A stretch of 64,000 nt of DNA from Erythroxylum novogranatense (taxonomy: Eukaryota; Streptophyta; Magnoliopsida; Malpighiales; Erythroxylaceae). The notes beneath the pieces were generated by a model. That model saw nothing but the letters and a program-made list of their open reading frames with translations, ran no database searches and had not been told where the DNA came from. Position numbers and translations under genes: made by a program. This document shows, one piece after another, positions 11,215 to 24,039 of the stretch (positions are counted from its first letter, which is position 1; each line of letters starts with the position of its first letter). The DNA lies in NCBI GenBank assembly GCA_029891385.1, contig CM057224.1:6944001-7008000 (forward strand), read 5' to 3'.

Positions 11215-14200
11215 TCACGTGGTACATATATTTTTAGTTAGACTTAAATTAATTTAAACTAATTTTCTTAATTATGATTATATAAAGTAAATCTTAACTA
11301 AAAACTAATAAACCTAATTTAACCCTAGTTTAACTAATTTTAACTAATAAAACCCTAATTGTTAGTAAATTTTCAATATGGTTTTTAACCCTCTTGCATT
11401 TTGAAACCCAAATATCCTAATTTCTAAATTTTTTTGTTTAAACCAGAATCAAGTGACCTTTAGAAATAGTTAGTGAAATATCTGACTTCCTTTCCTATAT
11501 AAAACAAAAAAAAAGCAAAAAAATGATGTGAGTAAAGACGAAGCAGTAAAGATGAGAGGATAGAAATGAGACGGGAATAAAAGAGTTATAAATAGAGACT
11601 AACAACCAAATGACATAGAAAGGAGAGCATAAGAAAATAGAGATAATACAATAGAGGGATAATCTAAAAAACAAAATTAAATGCTTATTTGGATTGGTTT
11701 GGTTAACCAAACTAGGAAAACATAGTAGTGATGACTTCTCAAAATTTTATTAGCTATTCTTAGATACCTATTAATACACAAGATCATTTTTGTAATCCTA
11801 TTTTCTTTGGGTGATTAGATTGTATTTAGAGGAATCGTGAGCCTTATCATGGTTCCTCAACTGTAAGTAAACCAATATGGATGAAGATGAAAATACATTT
11901 TTTTTCCCACTAGTTTGGAAGTGAAATATGCAAATCCTGAATATATTGAGATCAAAATCTTAGAAAAGGTAAGAAATAATGCAAAAAAGTCAAGGTGAGG
12001 TGGAAGGAGCATTAAGGATAAGTGTCTTGATGAGCTTAAAACTATTGCCACACATTCTAATAGCTACTCGGGTGGGATAATGAACAAGGACAAGTCAAGT
12101 GGAGTTAAAAGTTTCTCCCAATAATTTCGTACTTCAATAGGCCTAATAGTTGATCGGCTCCAAGATATTAAAAGAACTAATGCTCAGGTTTAAAAAGAAC
12201 TTCTTGAAGTGTCTTGATAAGATTGCTTAACTAATTTTGGTTTAATTAAAATGTATGAGCCATATTGTAACACATATATGTCATAAGGCATGGTGAGATC
12301 AGCATAATTAATAAAAAGTAATAAATTTATTTAGTATAACACAAAATGGATAGAAACATAATTATGTTAATATTTTTGTTTATTTAAAGTTTAAAGTGAA
12401 TGTTTTGCAAACATTAAAGAACATTTTAAACACTCTAAAATTATGGTTGACTTATATTTTAGTGAAAATATTAGGATTAAAATGCACTTTTGTCTATAAA
12501 ATTAAAAAAGTGTAATTTTTACATAGCTTTTCTAAAGATTTATCAACTTAAGATTTCACTAACATGTTCTGGCAAAAAATATTTTTAACTATATTGTTTG
12601 CACTAAAATATAGATTAAGCCTTAACAATTTATAACGCTGAAAAGAATCTTATTATTTTATAGTCATTCAAATTTAACCTTAAATTGATTGAAAACTCAT
12701 AACGAGTTTATATCTCTGTTAGCTGAATGTAACATCAACATTGACGTGACACTTATTTTTTATTTTCATCTTTCATATGAGTCTCAAAGAGCTATTTGGC
12801 TTCCACTTGGCACTTTGAGATCTGTTCATTTTAATTAAAACTAAATTATTATTAATCTAATTGTTCCTAATTTTAGATTGATCCTACTTTAATTAATCTT
12901 TAAAATCAAATAAACCTTAATTATTAATAACAAGATATAATTTAATCATCATCATCATCACCCAAATCGAAATCCCATGAATGAAGAGAAGTCTGCGGAG
13001 TTCGATAAGACGCAATTTTTACCCCTACACAAGAGAGAAGAAATGCTTCCAAGAGATCAAAGATTCAAACGGATAATATAAGAATGATGCAGATCTGTAA
13101 ACAATAAAAGGAAAAGATGGTGACTACCTGAATGAGGATAGATCAGCTAGAACCTAGTATAATATAAAGTCTATCTTTCTTTGTCACTCACCAAATAAGG
13201 GGATTGGATAACTGGAACAGTTAATCCTTTACTCTTATCCGACCACGCCAAATTCTTCTATTACGAGCCACTACCTCAACGTTTAATATTAACCTTAAAT
13301 GGTTACAAATGAACCTAAATTAACTTTTTATTCTTTGCTCTTTTCTCTTTTCTCTTTATTACTATTAAGCCACTATCCCTGCCACTCACCAACGTTAATA
13401 CCTTCTCCTTAAACCATTTTCCCACTCGACATTGTTTTCCCTTTGATGACCTAACCACCATTATAATCTCGCTAGCCACAATCTTAACCTCCTCGACACC
13501 CACCACCCCTCAAAAGGGATCCGTAATCAAATCCACCACAGCTGCTTCTTTTTTGTTTTCAAGAGTGTTCCTTTTTTGTATTCTTTAAGTTACATGATCT
13601 TTTTATTCATATGATTATCCCATCTAAATCTCAATTTAATAATTTTATACTCTCTAAAGACTTATTTGACATTATTTCCTTATTCTACGGAGAAACCCAC
13701 TTCATATTCCACCTGATCATTGTCTTTTCCTTCTTTCAAGGCATTAACAACCTCTTCAACCACCGCTTTGCAAGTGTCTAGAATCTCTTATTACAAGGGC
13801 ATTTCATTGTTAAATCTGTGGAACAGAAACTTAATGACTGCAAAATCCACCACTCATTAGAAAGTTTAGAATTGTAATAAATCAAAATTAGGGTATATGT
13901 GATATTAGAACACAATTTAGAAAATACAAGAAAACAGAGTTGCACACATGAACTTCATCTTGCTCCTAATGTGCTTAATGCTTAAATTTTATATGAAGCG
14001 TAAACACTACTTTTAGCAATTGCAACATTGATGGATATACTAGTAAAAATATATCATATTTCTTTCTAGAATTAGGTCACTGAAATATGACTTGAGAAGA
14101 CCATAACAAATAAGGAAAATATGCAAAGTTTGATGATGCCATTAGCTTTGTTCTATTCTTCAACCACCATATCATCTTCTAGATATCTAAGAACTTACAG

Positions 14201-15321
14201 GTATACAAATGTAAAGCAGTATAGTCAAAATCCATCAAGTACATACCTTTTGATGTGTATGCTTCTATATCACAAAATCGTATAATGTTCATCAAGAAGC
14301 TAATATTACCACTTGAACGTTACCTAAAACCCGACTTTAGAGCAACAATATGTTACTCAGCTTACTCTTTTCCATTAAGTTACATACAACAACAACTTAA
14401 AACGGATGAACCTAAGATACTCCTTGGACTATTAGTTAAGGAGAAATTGAAAAAGTGAGACTGATGTTGTTGCAACAACTCCTAATCTCTTTTCAACTTC
14501 TACCTTATATCCTTTACTTCCCTCAAATTTCATTTAAAACTACCTAGAACAATATAATTTTCTATAAAGAAATGGTATTCCATGTAGAACAAGGAAGTCA
14601 TAACAAAGAAGTCTCTGAAGGGTGCAAAATCATTTAATTTGGAATTTGTTTCGATAATTATGTGAATAAGGAGATTATGAACTTGAAAGAATCCGAAAAG
14701 AAATGCTCTTGAAAATAATAATATAGTCTTGTTGAAATACTAAGTCTAAAGAGGTCTAATAAATATCAAGTTAATATTATTAATGTGACATTTAAATCCT
14801 ATTAAAGATTTTGTCATTGTGAAATTAAATTTAAACAATTATGAAATATTAAAATTCTTTCAAAATTTTCTCAAATATTGGAATTCAATATTATTCTAGT
14901 CCAAAATTAGGGTCAAAATGCATTTTAATAATTTATTAATTTTATTAAATATTAAGATTTAAATTAAATTCTTGTTTGTAAAAAAAAAAGTAAGAGATGC
15001 ACGTGTTTGTATGAAATAAGCAAATGAGAACAGTGGTCCTTAATAACAGTCCTTTAAAAAAAGGTGGGAGAATTTATTAGTTGTGGGATGAAGGTCCCAG
15101 TTCAGCTACTGGCTGCTGGCAAGTACCTTTTAAACACACTTCCCACATCCTATTAGTTGCATATTGCAGTCGCCGTCTGGTAATAATTGAGTGTATATTC
15201 TAAAGCAAACACATGATGCGAGTGGCGTTGCATAGTTGTCATTTGCTGGGGGAGAGAACATTTAAGTTTGTAGTCTGAGGTTAGGTTGGATCTTGTGTGA
15301 CCCCAGCTCATTATGTATATA
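11215..15321. other. AT-rich intergenic DNA, no gene recognised
   Basis: Four kilobases of low-complexity, AT-rich sequence with short open frames only. None shows a known domain, a good signal peptide or convincing splice structure. A short trinucleotide run (TCA repeats) lies near 12945. The frames at 11495-11710, 11857-12051 and 13315-13506 on the minus strand and 14255-14458 on the plus strand look accidental. A diverged gene cannot be excluded at 13000-13560, where base composition is less extreme. Confidence 0.45.
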
Positions 15322-15577
15322 CTTTCTCCTATTTAAAATAAATATTATTTTAGAGAGATACATATTTATTAAAAAAATTAGTGAAATATTTAATATAACT
15401 GTATTAATTGCATGTTGAATTGTCTTGAAAATGTGATCTGTATAATTAGGATGTGAAAGAAATTAAAGGATAATTTTGAAAATAAAATTATAAACATGCA
15501 TGAAAAATCGTGAACGACACTTATTTTAAATAATTAAAATCTCTCTAAAACGACACTTATTTTGGATAGGAGTGAGC
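15322..15577. mobile_element. Stowaway/mariner-like MITE
   Basis: The two ends are inverted copies. The left end reads CTCCTATTTAAAATAAATA... and the right end, read on the minus strand, CTCCTATCCAAAATAAGTGT..., both continuing to TTTTAGAGAGA. Words of the form CTCC...AAAATAAGTGTCGTTTTAG are typical of plant Tc1/mariner-derived Stowaway MITEs. TA dinucleotides flank both sides, as expected for this superfamily. About 256 bp, with no coding capacity. End positions are good to a few bases. Confidence 0.75.
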
Positions 15578-16640
15578 ATATATGTAACACTCAAAACTCT
15601 CATTCCTCTTCTTACAAACATTGAACAAAACATGTTAATTGACTATCTAACTTTGGAAATAAATCTTCTTAATTAAAACCTATGCACATACACATTAAAA
15701 GCTGTGCTTTACCATATTCGGTTGTGTTAGCTACCTTAACTGCTATTTTAAGCTTATTTCCATTATTGCAACTGTGAACTTCTGATCATCCTAAGCTATT
15801 CAAAAAAGGTTTCTAACAATGTACGTTTCAATTATTTATAACTTGAGTAGACAAGGACATCCATTGATGGTAATTTCAATGACAATACCAACAAATGATC
15901 TGTTGCTTTTTCCACCGAAAAATATAAACATTCTTGATTTTGTCAAAACTAGAAACGTAAACCACAATAATTACTTAACCATAAACTAAGAATATCCATT
16001 ATGATTTTTAGTATTAAAATAAAAAAAAAACAATCTTTTAATCACGAGCCATAAAAAATAATATTATATTATATGCAGAATTTTCCATTCATTCATCAAC
16101 AATTTAACAAGAAATGAAAAGGGCTTTGTATCCACAAAAAGTCAAAAGACCTATCCAATGATAATGCCAATGATCAAATAATCAATTGGGCGGCAAAAGT
16201 ATTCAAAAATTGCTTAGCTTTTCGGCCTTGATTGCGCTATTCTCTTCACAGTTCAAAACTCCTCCCATTTTACAACAACTTTATTGTATTAACTAAAGCT
16301 TCCTTTTTTACGAGGGTAGAAAGAGAGATACATTAATTTTACGCAATTAAAGTTTAATAAAATTAAAAGTAGAATATAGGCAGTGATTCAATTATTAGTT
16401 AAAACACAAATAATTCATTTTAACTAATTTGAAAAACTAGCTTAGTTAAAAGTAAATACTCTTACCTGCCAGCGGCTGTCATCACCTCACAATTGAAACA
16501 TGTCAGCACTTGGGCCCCGTGCATTGTACGCACCCCGGCGCACGTTATATGAGAAGGATGTTGATAAGTGATGTGATTGGAAGAACAAGGAGAGAATAAG
16601 TCCACCTAATTTCCCCACCATTTTCTTGCTCATTTGTCTC
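15578..16640. promoter_or_regulatory. Upstream region of the ARL1-like gene
   Basis: Non-coding DNA between the MITE and the transcribed leader. The last 150 bases are less AT-rich and include a TGGGCC element near 16511 and an ACGT core near 16542, motif types common in plant promoters. A pyrimidine-rich TC stretch at 16636-16690 is typical of plant 5' leaders. The transcription start is not defined by sequence alone. Confidence 0.4.
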
Positions 16641-16669
16641 TCTCTACTCTGTCTCGCTCAGGAGTTGCC

Positions 16670-16702
16670 ATGGAATCTCTCTCTCACTTGTTCTCTTTGT
16701 AA
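16670..16702 (+). other. Upstream ORF 1 in the presumed 5' leader of the ARL1-like gene
   Basis: ATG at 16670 opens a 10-codon frame, MESLSHLFSL, ending TAA at 16700-16702. Its stop overlaps the ATG of the second upstream ORF (TAATG). It is only relevant if transcription starts upstream of 16670, which the TC-rich leader makes plausible. Confidence 0.4.
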
Positions 16703-16800
16703 TGCCTGCGGCGTTTGCTTTTAACTACCTCTATGTCACAAAAACTTTCGTGGAGAGTGTTGGAGTTTTGAGAGAGACATCGCTGGGTGTAGATTATTAG
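16702..16800 (+). other. Upstream ORF 2 in the presumed 5' leader of the ARL1-like gene
   Basis: ATG at 16702 opens a 32-codon frame that starts MPAAFAFNYLYVTKTF and ends TAG at 16798-16800, 64 bases before the main ATG at 16865. It could reduce or gate translation of the DnaJ protein. No peptide family is recognised. Confidence 0.4.
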
Positions 16801-16864
16801 CTTGTTAAGGATTTTTTGAAATTATAGGGTTTGTATACAACTGGGATTGGGGTTTGATTTCGAA

Positions 16865-19800
16865 ATGCGGGCTCATCGATCGAAGTCGGAGAAGGACGAT
16901 GCCGGAAAACGGCTCCGGCGAGACCCTTATGAAGTCCTCGGCGTCACTCGTAACTCTACGGACCAGGAAATCAAAAGTGCCTACCGGAAGTTAGCTCTTA
17001 GGTTATCTTTCTCTCTATACTTGTCGTATTTTGTTTTATTAGCTGCTGCAGTGCATAGTTGGCTCCTTCGACTTATTGTAGTTGAATGTGTCATCTGAAG
17101 TTTGAGTCTTTTGACGAAAGATGGCATCTTCAAGTAAATGAATTGTATTTATGTATCGGTTTAGTTCATTTATACGCATGCTTTGGTATTCAAAAGTGTT
17201 TATTTTCTTAGAACGTAATTTTTACAGTTTGCTTGACTGAAACTTTGTGTTTTGGAAACTTGGAAAATTTTTTTTTTTGGTGGATTCTCTTATGTGAAAC
17301 GGATGATTTTAGTGCAAGCCATATGCGGCTGTGACTATGCAATATGCATGAATGAAGAAAGCTCTACAGATATCTGATCTGTGTCAAATAGGATGGCTCC
17401 GTAATGTTAACAATGATGTGGATTGATTGCGTAATTTAGCTGTATATGAGTATATTTTGATCTAATTTATAAACATCCCCTGGCGATTGTCAATAACAGG
17501 GAAAAAAATGGGTTTACATATTTGATTGCTTGTGTGGATAAATTGAGAATTGGATGTAGCAAAGTTTAACTTCCACGTGTGGCATATGATCTGCGAAAAA
17601 TTGACCAAAAATTATGTTCAGATAAGGATGAAATATACAAGATGAACTTCCGTTCACGATACTATTGTATGGTATAACAACCAAATTTGTCAAAAACCCA
17701 ACATGGACCCTAGAAGGATGGGGAAGTGGAAGACTATGGGTTGATGACACTTATCTGGATTCTGCAACTGCTAATTGAATTTGCTGTTTCAGGTACCATC
17801 CTGACAAAAACGCAAATGATCCTGAAGCAACTGACATGTTTAAAGAAGTTACATTTTCCTATAACATCTTGTCTGACCCTGAAAAGAGGCGGCAATATGA
17901 CTCAGCTGGTTTTGAGGTAGATTTTTTCTGTATAACAATACATTTGACTGAGAAGGATATTTATGTTCTCTCTATAGTTCCATGTTTTGTTTGGTGGCAA
18001 TTAAATTGCTTAAAATCTTACCAACTTGTAATAGCAACTAAATATGAGATATGAGAATCTTTAATCATCAAATTTTGATTCCTGTTCATGGAATCAATTT
18101 GGAACATAAGGATGATCAATTGTCAAATGATCAGGCGGTTGAATCGGAAAGTCAAGAACTAGAGCTAGATCTTTCAAGTTTGGGAGCAGTGAATACTATG
18201 TTTGCAGCACTCTTTAGGTTAGTTTATTATGGATTTGTGCCTTTTCATTTTCAATATAATTAATGGGCCTTTCATTTCAAGTTAATTTTGTGGAAGAATT
18301 ATTGACAGTTTTAAGGATGCCTGGTCATTTTGGTACTAACTATTTATTAAAAAACAGTAAACTTGGTGTGCCAATCAAGACCACTGTATCAGCAACTGTC
18401 TTGGAGGAGGCACTGAATGGCTCGGTCTCCATTCGTCAGCTTCCACTGAGCCATCTTATTTCTAGAAAGGTGATGTGCTAATATACTGGTTCAGGTATCA
18501 GTTGTAGCAAAATTTCAAGGGCTCATTGTATACTTTCACATTTCCAAGCAGGTTGAAAAGCAATGTGCTCACTTCTATTCCGTTACAATAACAGAAGAGG
18601 AGGCAAGAGCTGGGCTTGTATGCCGAGTGCAATCTTCTGAGAGAAGCAAGTTCAAGGTTCGTACGAAACATAAAGTTTGCTAGATGAATATATGAGGATT
18701 TGACTTGATCGGGCATGATGAAACTTGATGTATTTGCTAGTTGGTTTAGGACAATACGAAGATTACAATATTTTATAGAAATAAACAAGTTGCAAAGTTA
18801 TATGGTTTCTGAATTTATTATTAAGATAAACAGTAGGAATCATATCCTCTGAGTTTACAACAAGAACTAGGAATCACTCCTAGTGTTTAGAATGATAGAA
18901 ATTATTAAACAAAGTAACACCTAAAATAATTCCCTCTCCACACTATCAAATTTTTTAAAAAGCTTTTCAAATGACTCTTTCAAACATCATATTCTAGTTT
19001 TCTTTTGGAGGAAAGATGACAAATAAAGAATCGACTTAACTTTTCTATTAAACAAAGCAAAACCTAAAATCATCCCCACTCTCCATCTCTACCAAATGTT
19101 GCTGATAACATTTCAAATGTATCTTTGAAACATCAAGTTGTGTTATGAGCCAGGGATTTCTAAGTATTTAAGAGGGATGTTGACAAACTGATTGTTTGAG
19201 TGATCTTGGTTGTTGTGAACATAGCATATTTAAGATCGTTACCTAAGCTACTCTTAATTCTGATCAAGGTTTATGAATCATGTTTCATTGTGAGAAGCAA
19301 TAAAATATGACACTTCCCGGAGGACTTAACTTTTTACATGATAAGTTTCGTAGTTGTTGTGGTCTCTTTCTTATTTGCTTGATTCCCATGAATTTTAGCA
19401 ACAAGTGAGGAATGAGGCAGATGATGCTTTTATGGAGTTTTGTTTATTTTACTGAAAATTTAGTTAATCCTTTGAGGTGTAAAATATGATTGTACTACGG
19501 GATGAGAATTTTGGAAGTCATTGTTCCATTATTTTGGTTAGTAGTGACTCAATTGCATTCAATGTCTTTGATTGCTGTCTGCTGTGAATTCGCTGTCTTA
19601 TTCTACCCTTTGTAATGTTGTTTAGTAAAATTAGTGTAATGATAGGGAAATTAAATGAAGGTTTAGTGATTGTTGACTTGTGCATGAAAAGTGGATGATA
19701 GGCATGCTAGGCTTACTATCAAAAATCTTTTTGCAGTTATTGTATTTTGATCAAGAAGATAATGGTGGCTTAAGCCTTGCATTACAGGTAAGAAACATTT

Positions 19801-22800
19801 CATTCAATTATTTTAGTTGTCAATATTTTGATCTATAGTCCACAATTTGGATATGGTTTACGTATATTATTTTATTGGATTGACATGCATTAAACAACAA
19901 TTTGGACATCTCTGCAAGTCTATTGTAATTGATAATGAAATGTTAGCTTGAGAGTTTTAATTTTTTTCAATGTTTAAAGGATCGGGATGGTTATTAAACA
20001 GGTAAGGAGAGAGGTTCAAGGTTGAAAGGTTCAATTAGTAGTAAATTTTACCATATTGGTAAGTAAAAATTAATTAAAAATATATTTAAACATAATATTT
20101 TATTTAAATAAAATCAAAATATTAATTAATGCAGAAAATTATCCAAATTCAATAACTTCCATTGAAATTAAATTTAATAAAAATATGTTAAAATGATCCT
20201 ATTTAGTTTTGCTGCATATGACATGGAGCATACTAGGTTCTTGGGTACCCAATAATAAGAAAGATAGCTAGAATAGTTGAGAGGCTTGAAGGAAATAAGC
20301 AAGTTCCACAAGATAACTTATCAAAGTAAGCCCCTATTGAAGTCTCCAATTAATCGGCCATTTTAATTCTTCCTTGTGATTTTGCAATTTGTAAAGAGAG
20401 AGAATGATTTTGACAGATTGTAAATTCTGAATCATCACTATCGGCTCAGTTCTTCATAATGTTGTTAAGGGCCAGCAATAATTTCATAAATGTCTCATTA
20501 TTTTCTACTCTGGCTTTGCCTGCTGACTGTACCTAATCCAAAATAACACAGACATCACTCAGCGATTAAGCCTTTTCCTGCCACTGTTTGCATGTACATA
20601 TAGTGTATAAGTTTTTCACAATTGTGAAAGAAGGATAATAGATAAGTTTTGGTTCATAAAAAGTTCCATAAAAGATAGAGAAGTATGGGTTTGGCAACCT
20701 CCAGAGAGATGGCTGAAGTTAGATGTGAGCTATCTATACATCTCTCTTTGTATCCCTATCCTCTAAAATCTTATATTTGCAAATTGATTTCTGTTTGTCT
20801 GACTTTGATAGAGCCAACAAGACGGAGAATAAGACAAAGGTAGAGTGGCAACAACAAACAAACAACCCTAAGAAGATAGCCAAAAGGACCAAACAAGTCC
20901 TAAATAAAAATTAGAAACACATCGTAAACAATACCGGTCAAGTTTTAAATATTAACTGGGCGAGCTTTAGATTAGGCATCTTTTATACCATGAACTGGCT
21001 CATCACGGTAAACCTGGTCAAACTGGCTGGTCCCATTCGGTTTTTGAATCATTTTCTTAGTATCTACTGTGGAAATTTCATTCAACGAGGTTTTGAACTT
21101 GATCTGAAGGACCACTATTTCAGTAAGCTGTATCTTGGGATTCTCAGTTAGCATTTGACTTTCGTATGTAACATAGCTTGGGTGTCTACTTTTTGGGTTG
21201 TACTTCTACTTCCTGATTTTCATTTTGTGTGGTCCATGTCTCTTCCTTTTTCTCTCTGTTTATTCTACCCATTCTAAGACGAAAATATGGAGATATTATT
21301 CTCTTGATCTTTTCTCTCCTCCTTTTGTGCAAAAGGAGTGCAGTTCTGACACAGGCTTTGGTAAAACTCTAGTCTATGTAAGAAAGTTCTCGTCGGGCTT
21401 GTATTTTCTCTTTCCAGTTAGCATAATTCCCTAACATTTGATTTTCAAAACTTGCCACAAAACTGATATGCTATCGCTTAAGAATTCTGGAATTATAGCA
21501 TGGCTGTAGGTAAGCAGAATATGTCATCTTTTTCCGATTATACTAGATGTCACTTGAACAAAAGCTTATTGGGGTAATGCTTGATCTTATGGTTGGTTGG
21601 TTCTCTCTTAATATGGGGGTGTGTACATCAGCTAGAGCAGAGTGGAAAAGTCCTTGTATGGGCTTAGAACTGACATGAGAATTGGGTTTTCGTCAGGTTT
21701 TTGTTGAATCCAGCTCCAAGCTCTCAAATGATCAGGAGATGTCTCCATCATTCTCATCTGTATAACCATTATTTTGCACATTGTAAGGAACTTTAAAATT
21801 GTGACTGGGTGGTCCATTATAATCATATATATATATACGGAAGGAAATAGGCTGGCAGATGCTTTAGCTAATTTTGGGTTTAAGTTGAGTAGTTTTTTCA
21901 ACTTCTGGCAATACCCAGCAAATTAAGTGGGTAGAGTTTCGTTTTTTTGATTAATATGCAGTTCCCTACAGTGGTATGAACAATTGAATTTGGGGTCCCC
22001 CATTTGAATTAAAGAGAGCTTAATTGATCTTAGAATAAATTCCATGTTTTACTTGTTCAGTTACCCATCTTTTATTTATCTTTATTGTAGGAAGACAGCA
22101 TAAGAACAGGAAAGGTAACGTCTGCTGGGTTGTATTTCCTTGGGTTTCCTGTTTATAGATTCGATCAAACAGTTAACTCGGTGAGTGATATGAAGTATCA
22201 CTTATATGGGACTATATTAAACTCCTGTTTTGCTCATTATTCTCCATTCTGGGAATGGCATTGTTGTTCATTCAGATTGCAGCTGCAAAGGACGCCGATG
22301 CTGCCTTTTTCAAACAGCTGGATGGATTTCAGCCATGTGAACTAACTGAATTGAAGGCTGGCACCCATTTTTTTGCTGTCTATGGTTAGTTTTGGATGCA
22401 ACCTTCTTTGGTTTCCGTGTTTGAGTATTGTATTGTGAGAGGTTTAAAACATGTTTTCCAGGTGACAATTTTTTTAAAAGTGCCAGCTATTCGATAGAAG
22501 CTGTTTGTGCTGAATCTTTCATTGAAGAAAAAGAATATCTTAAAGATGTTGAAGCTAAACTTCTCGTAAAAAGAGTAGAATTATCCAAGTTTGAAACTGA
22601 ATACAGAGAGGTGTGCACAACCTTTTATTCTTTTGCAAGTATATGCATATTTATCTCTCCTTTTTCTAATTTCATATGCTATACTGATAGGTCTTGACAC
22701 AATTTGCGGATATGACAAGTAGATATGCACAAGAAATGCAAGCGGTTAGTTCGGGTTCTTGAAATCTTCATTTATCTTCTGCAATAATGATTGAGTTTAT

Positions 22801-23046
22801 TTGTTTGGTCTCAGAATTTTGTTGGTTTTACAGATTGATGAACTTTTTAAACAAAGGAGTAACATTCATGCTTCGTACACATGTGCTGCACCAATTAAGC
22901 GGATGTCAAGTAAAACAAGGAATAAGCAAAAGGATGCGAAAGAAGATGGAAATGTGAGAGATAAGAAATCTTCAGCTAAGGAGAGATCGAGGAAGAAGAA
23001 ATGGTTCAATGTTCAATTGAAGGCTGAGAAGAGAAAGCCTTGCTGA
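16865..23046 (+). CDS. ARL1: ARG1-like DnaJ (HSP40) protein, ARL1/DnaJ16 type
   Basis: Eleven exons with GT/AG borders: 16865-17001, 17793-17916, 18135-18217, 18358-18469, 18552-18656, 19737-19787, 22091-22180, 22276-22384, 22462-22610, 22691-22744 and 22834-23046. They give 1227 nt, 408 residues plus TGA, with no frame break. The J domain is residues 20-85 with the HPD triad at 48-50 ([10 protein letters not shown]). A conserved central region follows ([34 protein letters not shown]-like [25 protein letters not shown]). A coiled coil lies at about 290-340, and the basic C terminus holds [11 protein letters not shown]-domain proteins stimulate Hsp70 ATPase. Arabidopsis ARG1 and ARL2 act in root and shoot gravity signalling, while the role of ARL1 is less clear. 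Assignment to ARL1 rather than ARL2 rests on recalled similarity (RSKSEK N terminus, [10 protein letters not shown]). The start at 16865 is the first ATG in frame. Confidence 0.96.
18902..19136. repeat. Diverged tandem duplication in intron 5 of the ARL1-like gene
   Basis: Two copies of about 90 bp lie 144 bp apart (18902-18992 and 19046-19136). Both read TTAAACAAAG...ACCTAAAAT...ATTC/ATCC...CTC, then TTTCAAATG and AAACATCA. The rest of this 1080-bp intron shows nothing else. Confidence 0.6.
20683..21930 (+). mobile_element. LINE RNase H-domain remnant inside intron 7 of the ARL1-like gene
   Basis: Pieces of the C-terminal RNase H domain of plant L1-type LINEs can be read on the plus strand. 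[13 protein letters not shown] lies near 20690, [24 protein letters not shown] at about 21660-21725, and [16 protein letters not shown] at about 21840-21890, ending before a TAA near 21925. The order and motifs match the family, but stops, frameshifts and unexplained sequence (20760-21630) interrupt them. It lies in the 2303-bp intron between exons 6 and 7 and is read in the same direction as the host gene. The splice sites of the intron are intact. Confidence 0.6.
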
Positions 23047-24039
23047 ATGTTTACACGGTCTGGAGATATAGTTTCTAATTATGCAAATGCAGGTGCCCTT
23101 GATTGATCGGGTGTGGAAAGCTGAACAAGAGACTTGGGTCAGGCATGAGGCTTCTGTCTTTTTAATTTTCTGCTTCTCTGGCTATCCGTCAATCCTAGGA
23201 GATTTAAGTTATCATTGACCTTGTGTTGGCTGATGAAGTGTAGATGATTGTGTGTTGAAATCTTCAGCATGTCGGAGGATGGCAACAATTCATTGTTATT
23301 GTAGATTTTCCTTGATTTGCTCCGTCTAGGTGGGTCTGATACAATTCCTCCTTTACAGACTTCCCTTGTTATTTTTCTCCGGAGCTGTATGCAAGTCAGA
23401 ATATATTACGTGATTCGTTGGTGCTGCTACTTGTGGCTTATCTCTGTGGATCAACTGGCGGGCAATATTTGATTGGTACCAGGTCCAATAATAGGACTTT
23501 ATGTTGAATAACCAGGTAACAGATGCAGATTTCAGTTTAAGAACAGAATTTGTAACTACAAGTTTTGGAGTAAACCTAAACGTTATGGGGATAGCTTTAG
23601 GAAAGTAAAACAATGTTTTGAGTTTGGCTCTACCTGACAGGTGTGGCTGTCAACACAGAAAAAGAGGAAGATAGAAACCATACTCCTACATAAACACATG
23701 TATATTTCCATAGGAATTAAGTCACTACCAACCGTCTCGCACAGTGATGGTTTAATATTCTGGATTTTCATTATTCCAGATTGATCCAACACCCCGTCTA
23801 TGTTTTCATAGTGTTAAAATCAAGACTTCAACTGATCTTTCCTTCACTGTCTCCACCTGAGCCTCGCGTGGCGTGAATAAATGACATGTCCTGTTGCCCT
23901 GGGCTATAGTACTGTTCTGTCCCGTTCGCTTCATGCAGTCCGATAAATGGCCTGGTCCGCTTGTCACTGAATCAGCAGGACAACAGCCACAATCATTTCT
24001 TCAGATTCCGATATTACATATTATCAACCTTTCCTGGCG
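23047..24039 (+). other. 3' flank and likely 3' UTR of the ARL1-like gene
   Basis: The sequence just after the stop codon should include the 3' UTR, but no clear poly(A) signal can be fixed. The rest, to 24039, shows no coding similarity and no repeat structure that I can recognise. Confidence 0.4.

Noticed and set aside
11300..11420. AAACCCTAAT-like words considered as interstitial telomere repeat
   Set aside because: Only isolated copies such as AACCCTAGT and AACCCTAAT occur, with no tandem TTTAGGG array.
13315..13506. Minus-strand frame with a basic, Lys-rich translation
   Set aside because: Short, no family recognised, no convincing splice sites or promoter, so chance is the better explanation.
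16847..16864. Possible earlier start of the DnaJ protein in the same frame
   Set aside because: It would need a TTG start. The ATG at 16865 fits the N terminus of the family.
21632..21901. Minus-strand 89-codon frame in intron 7
   Set aside because: It is the shadow of the plus-strand LINE RNase H remnant.
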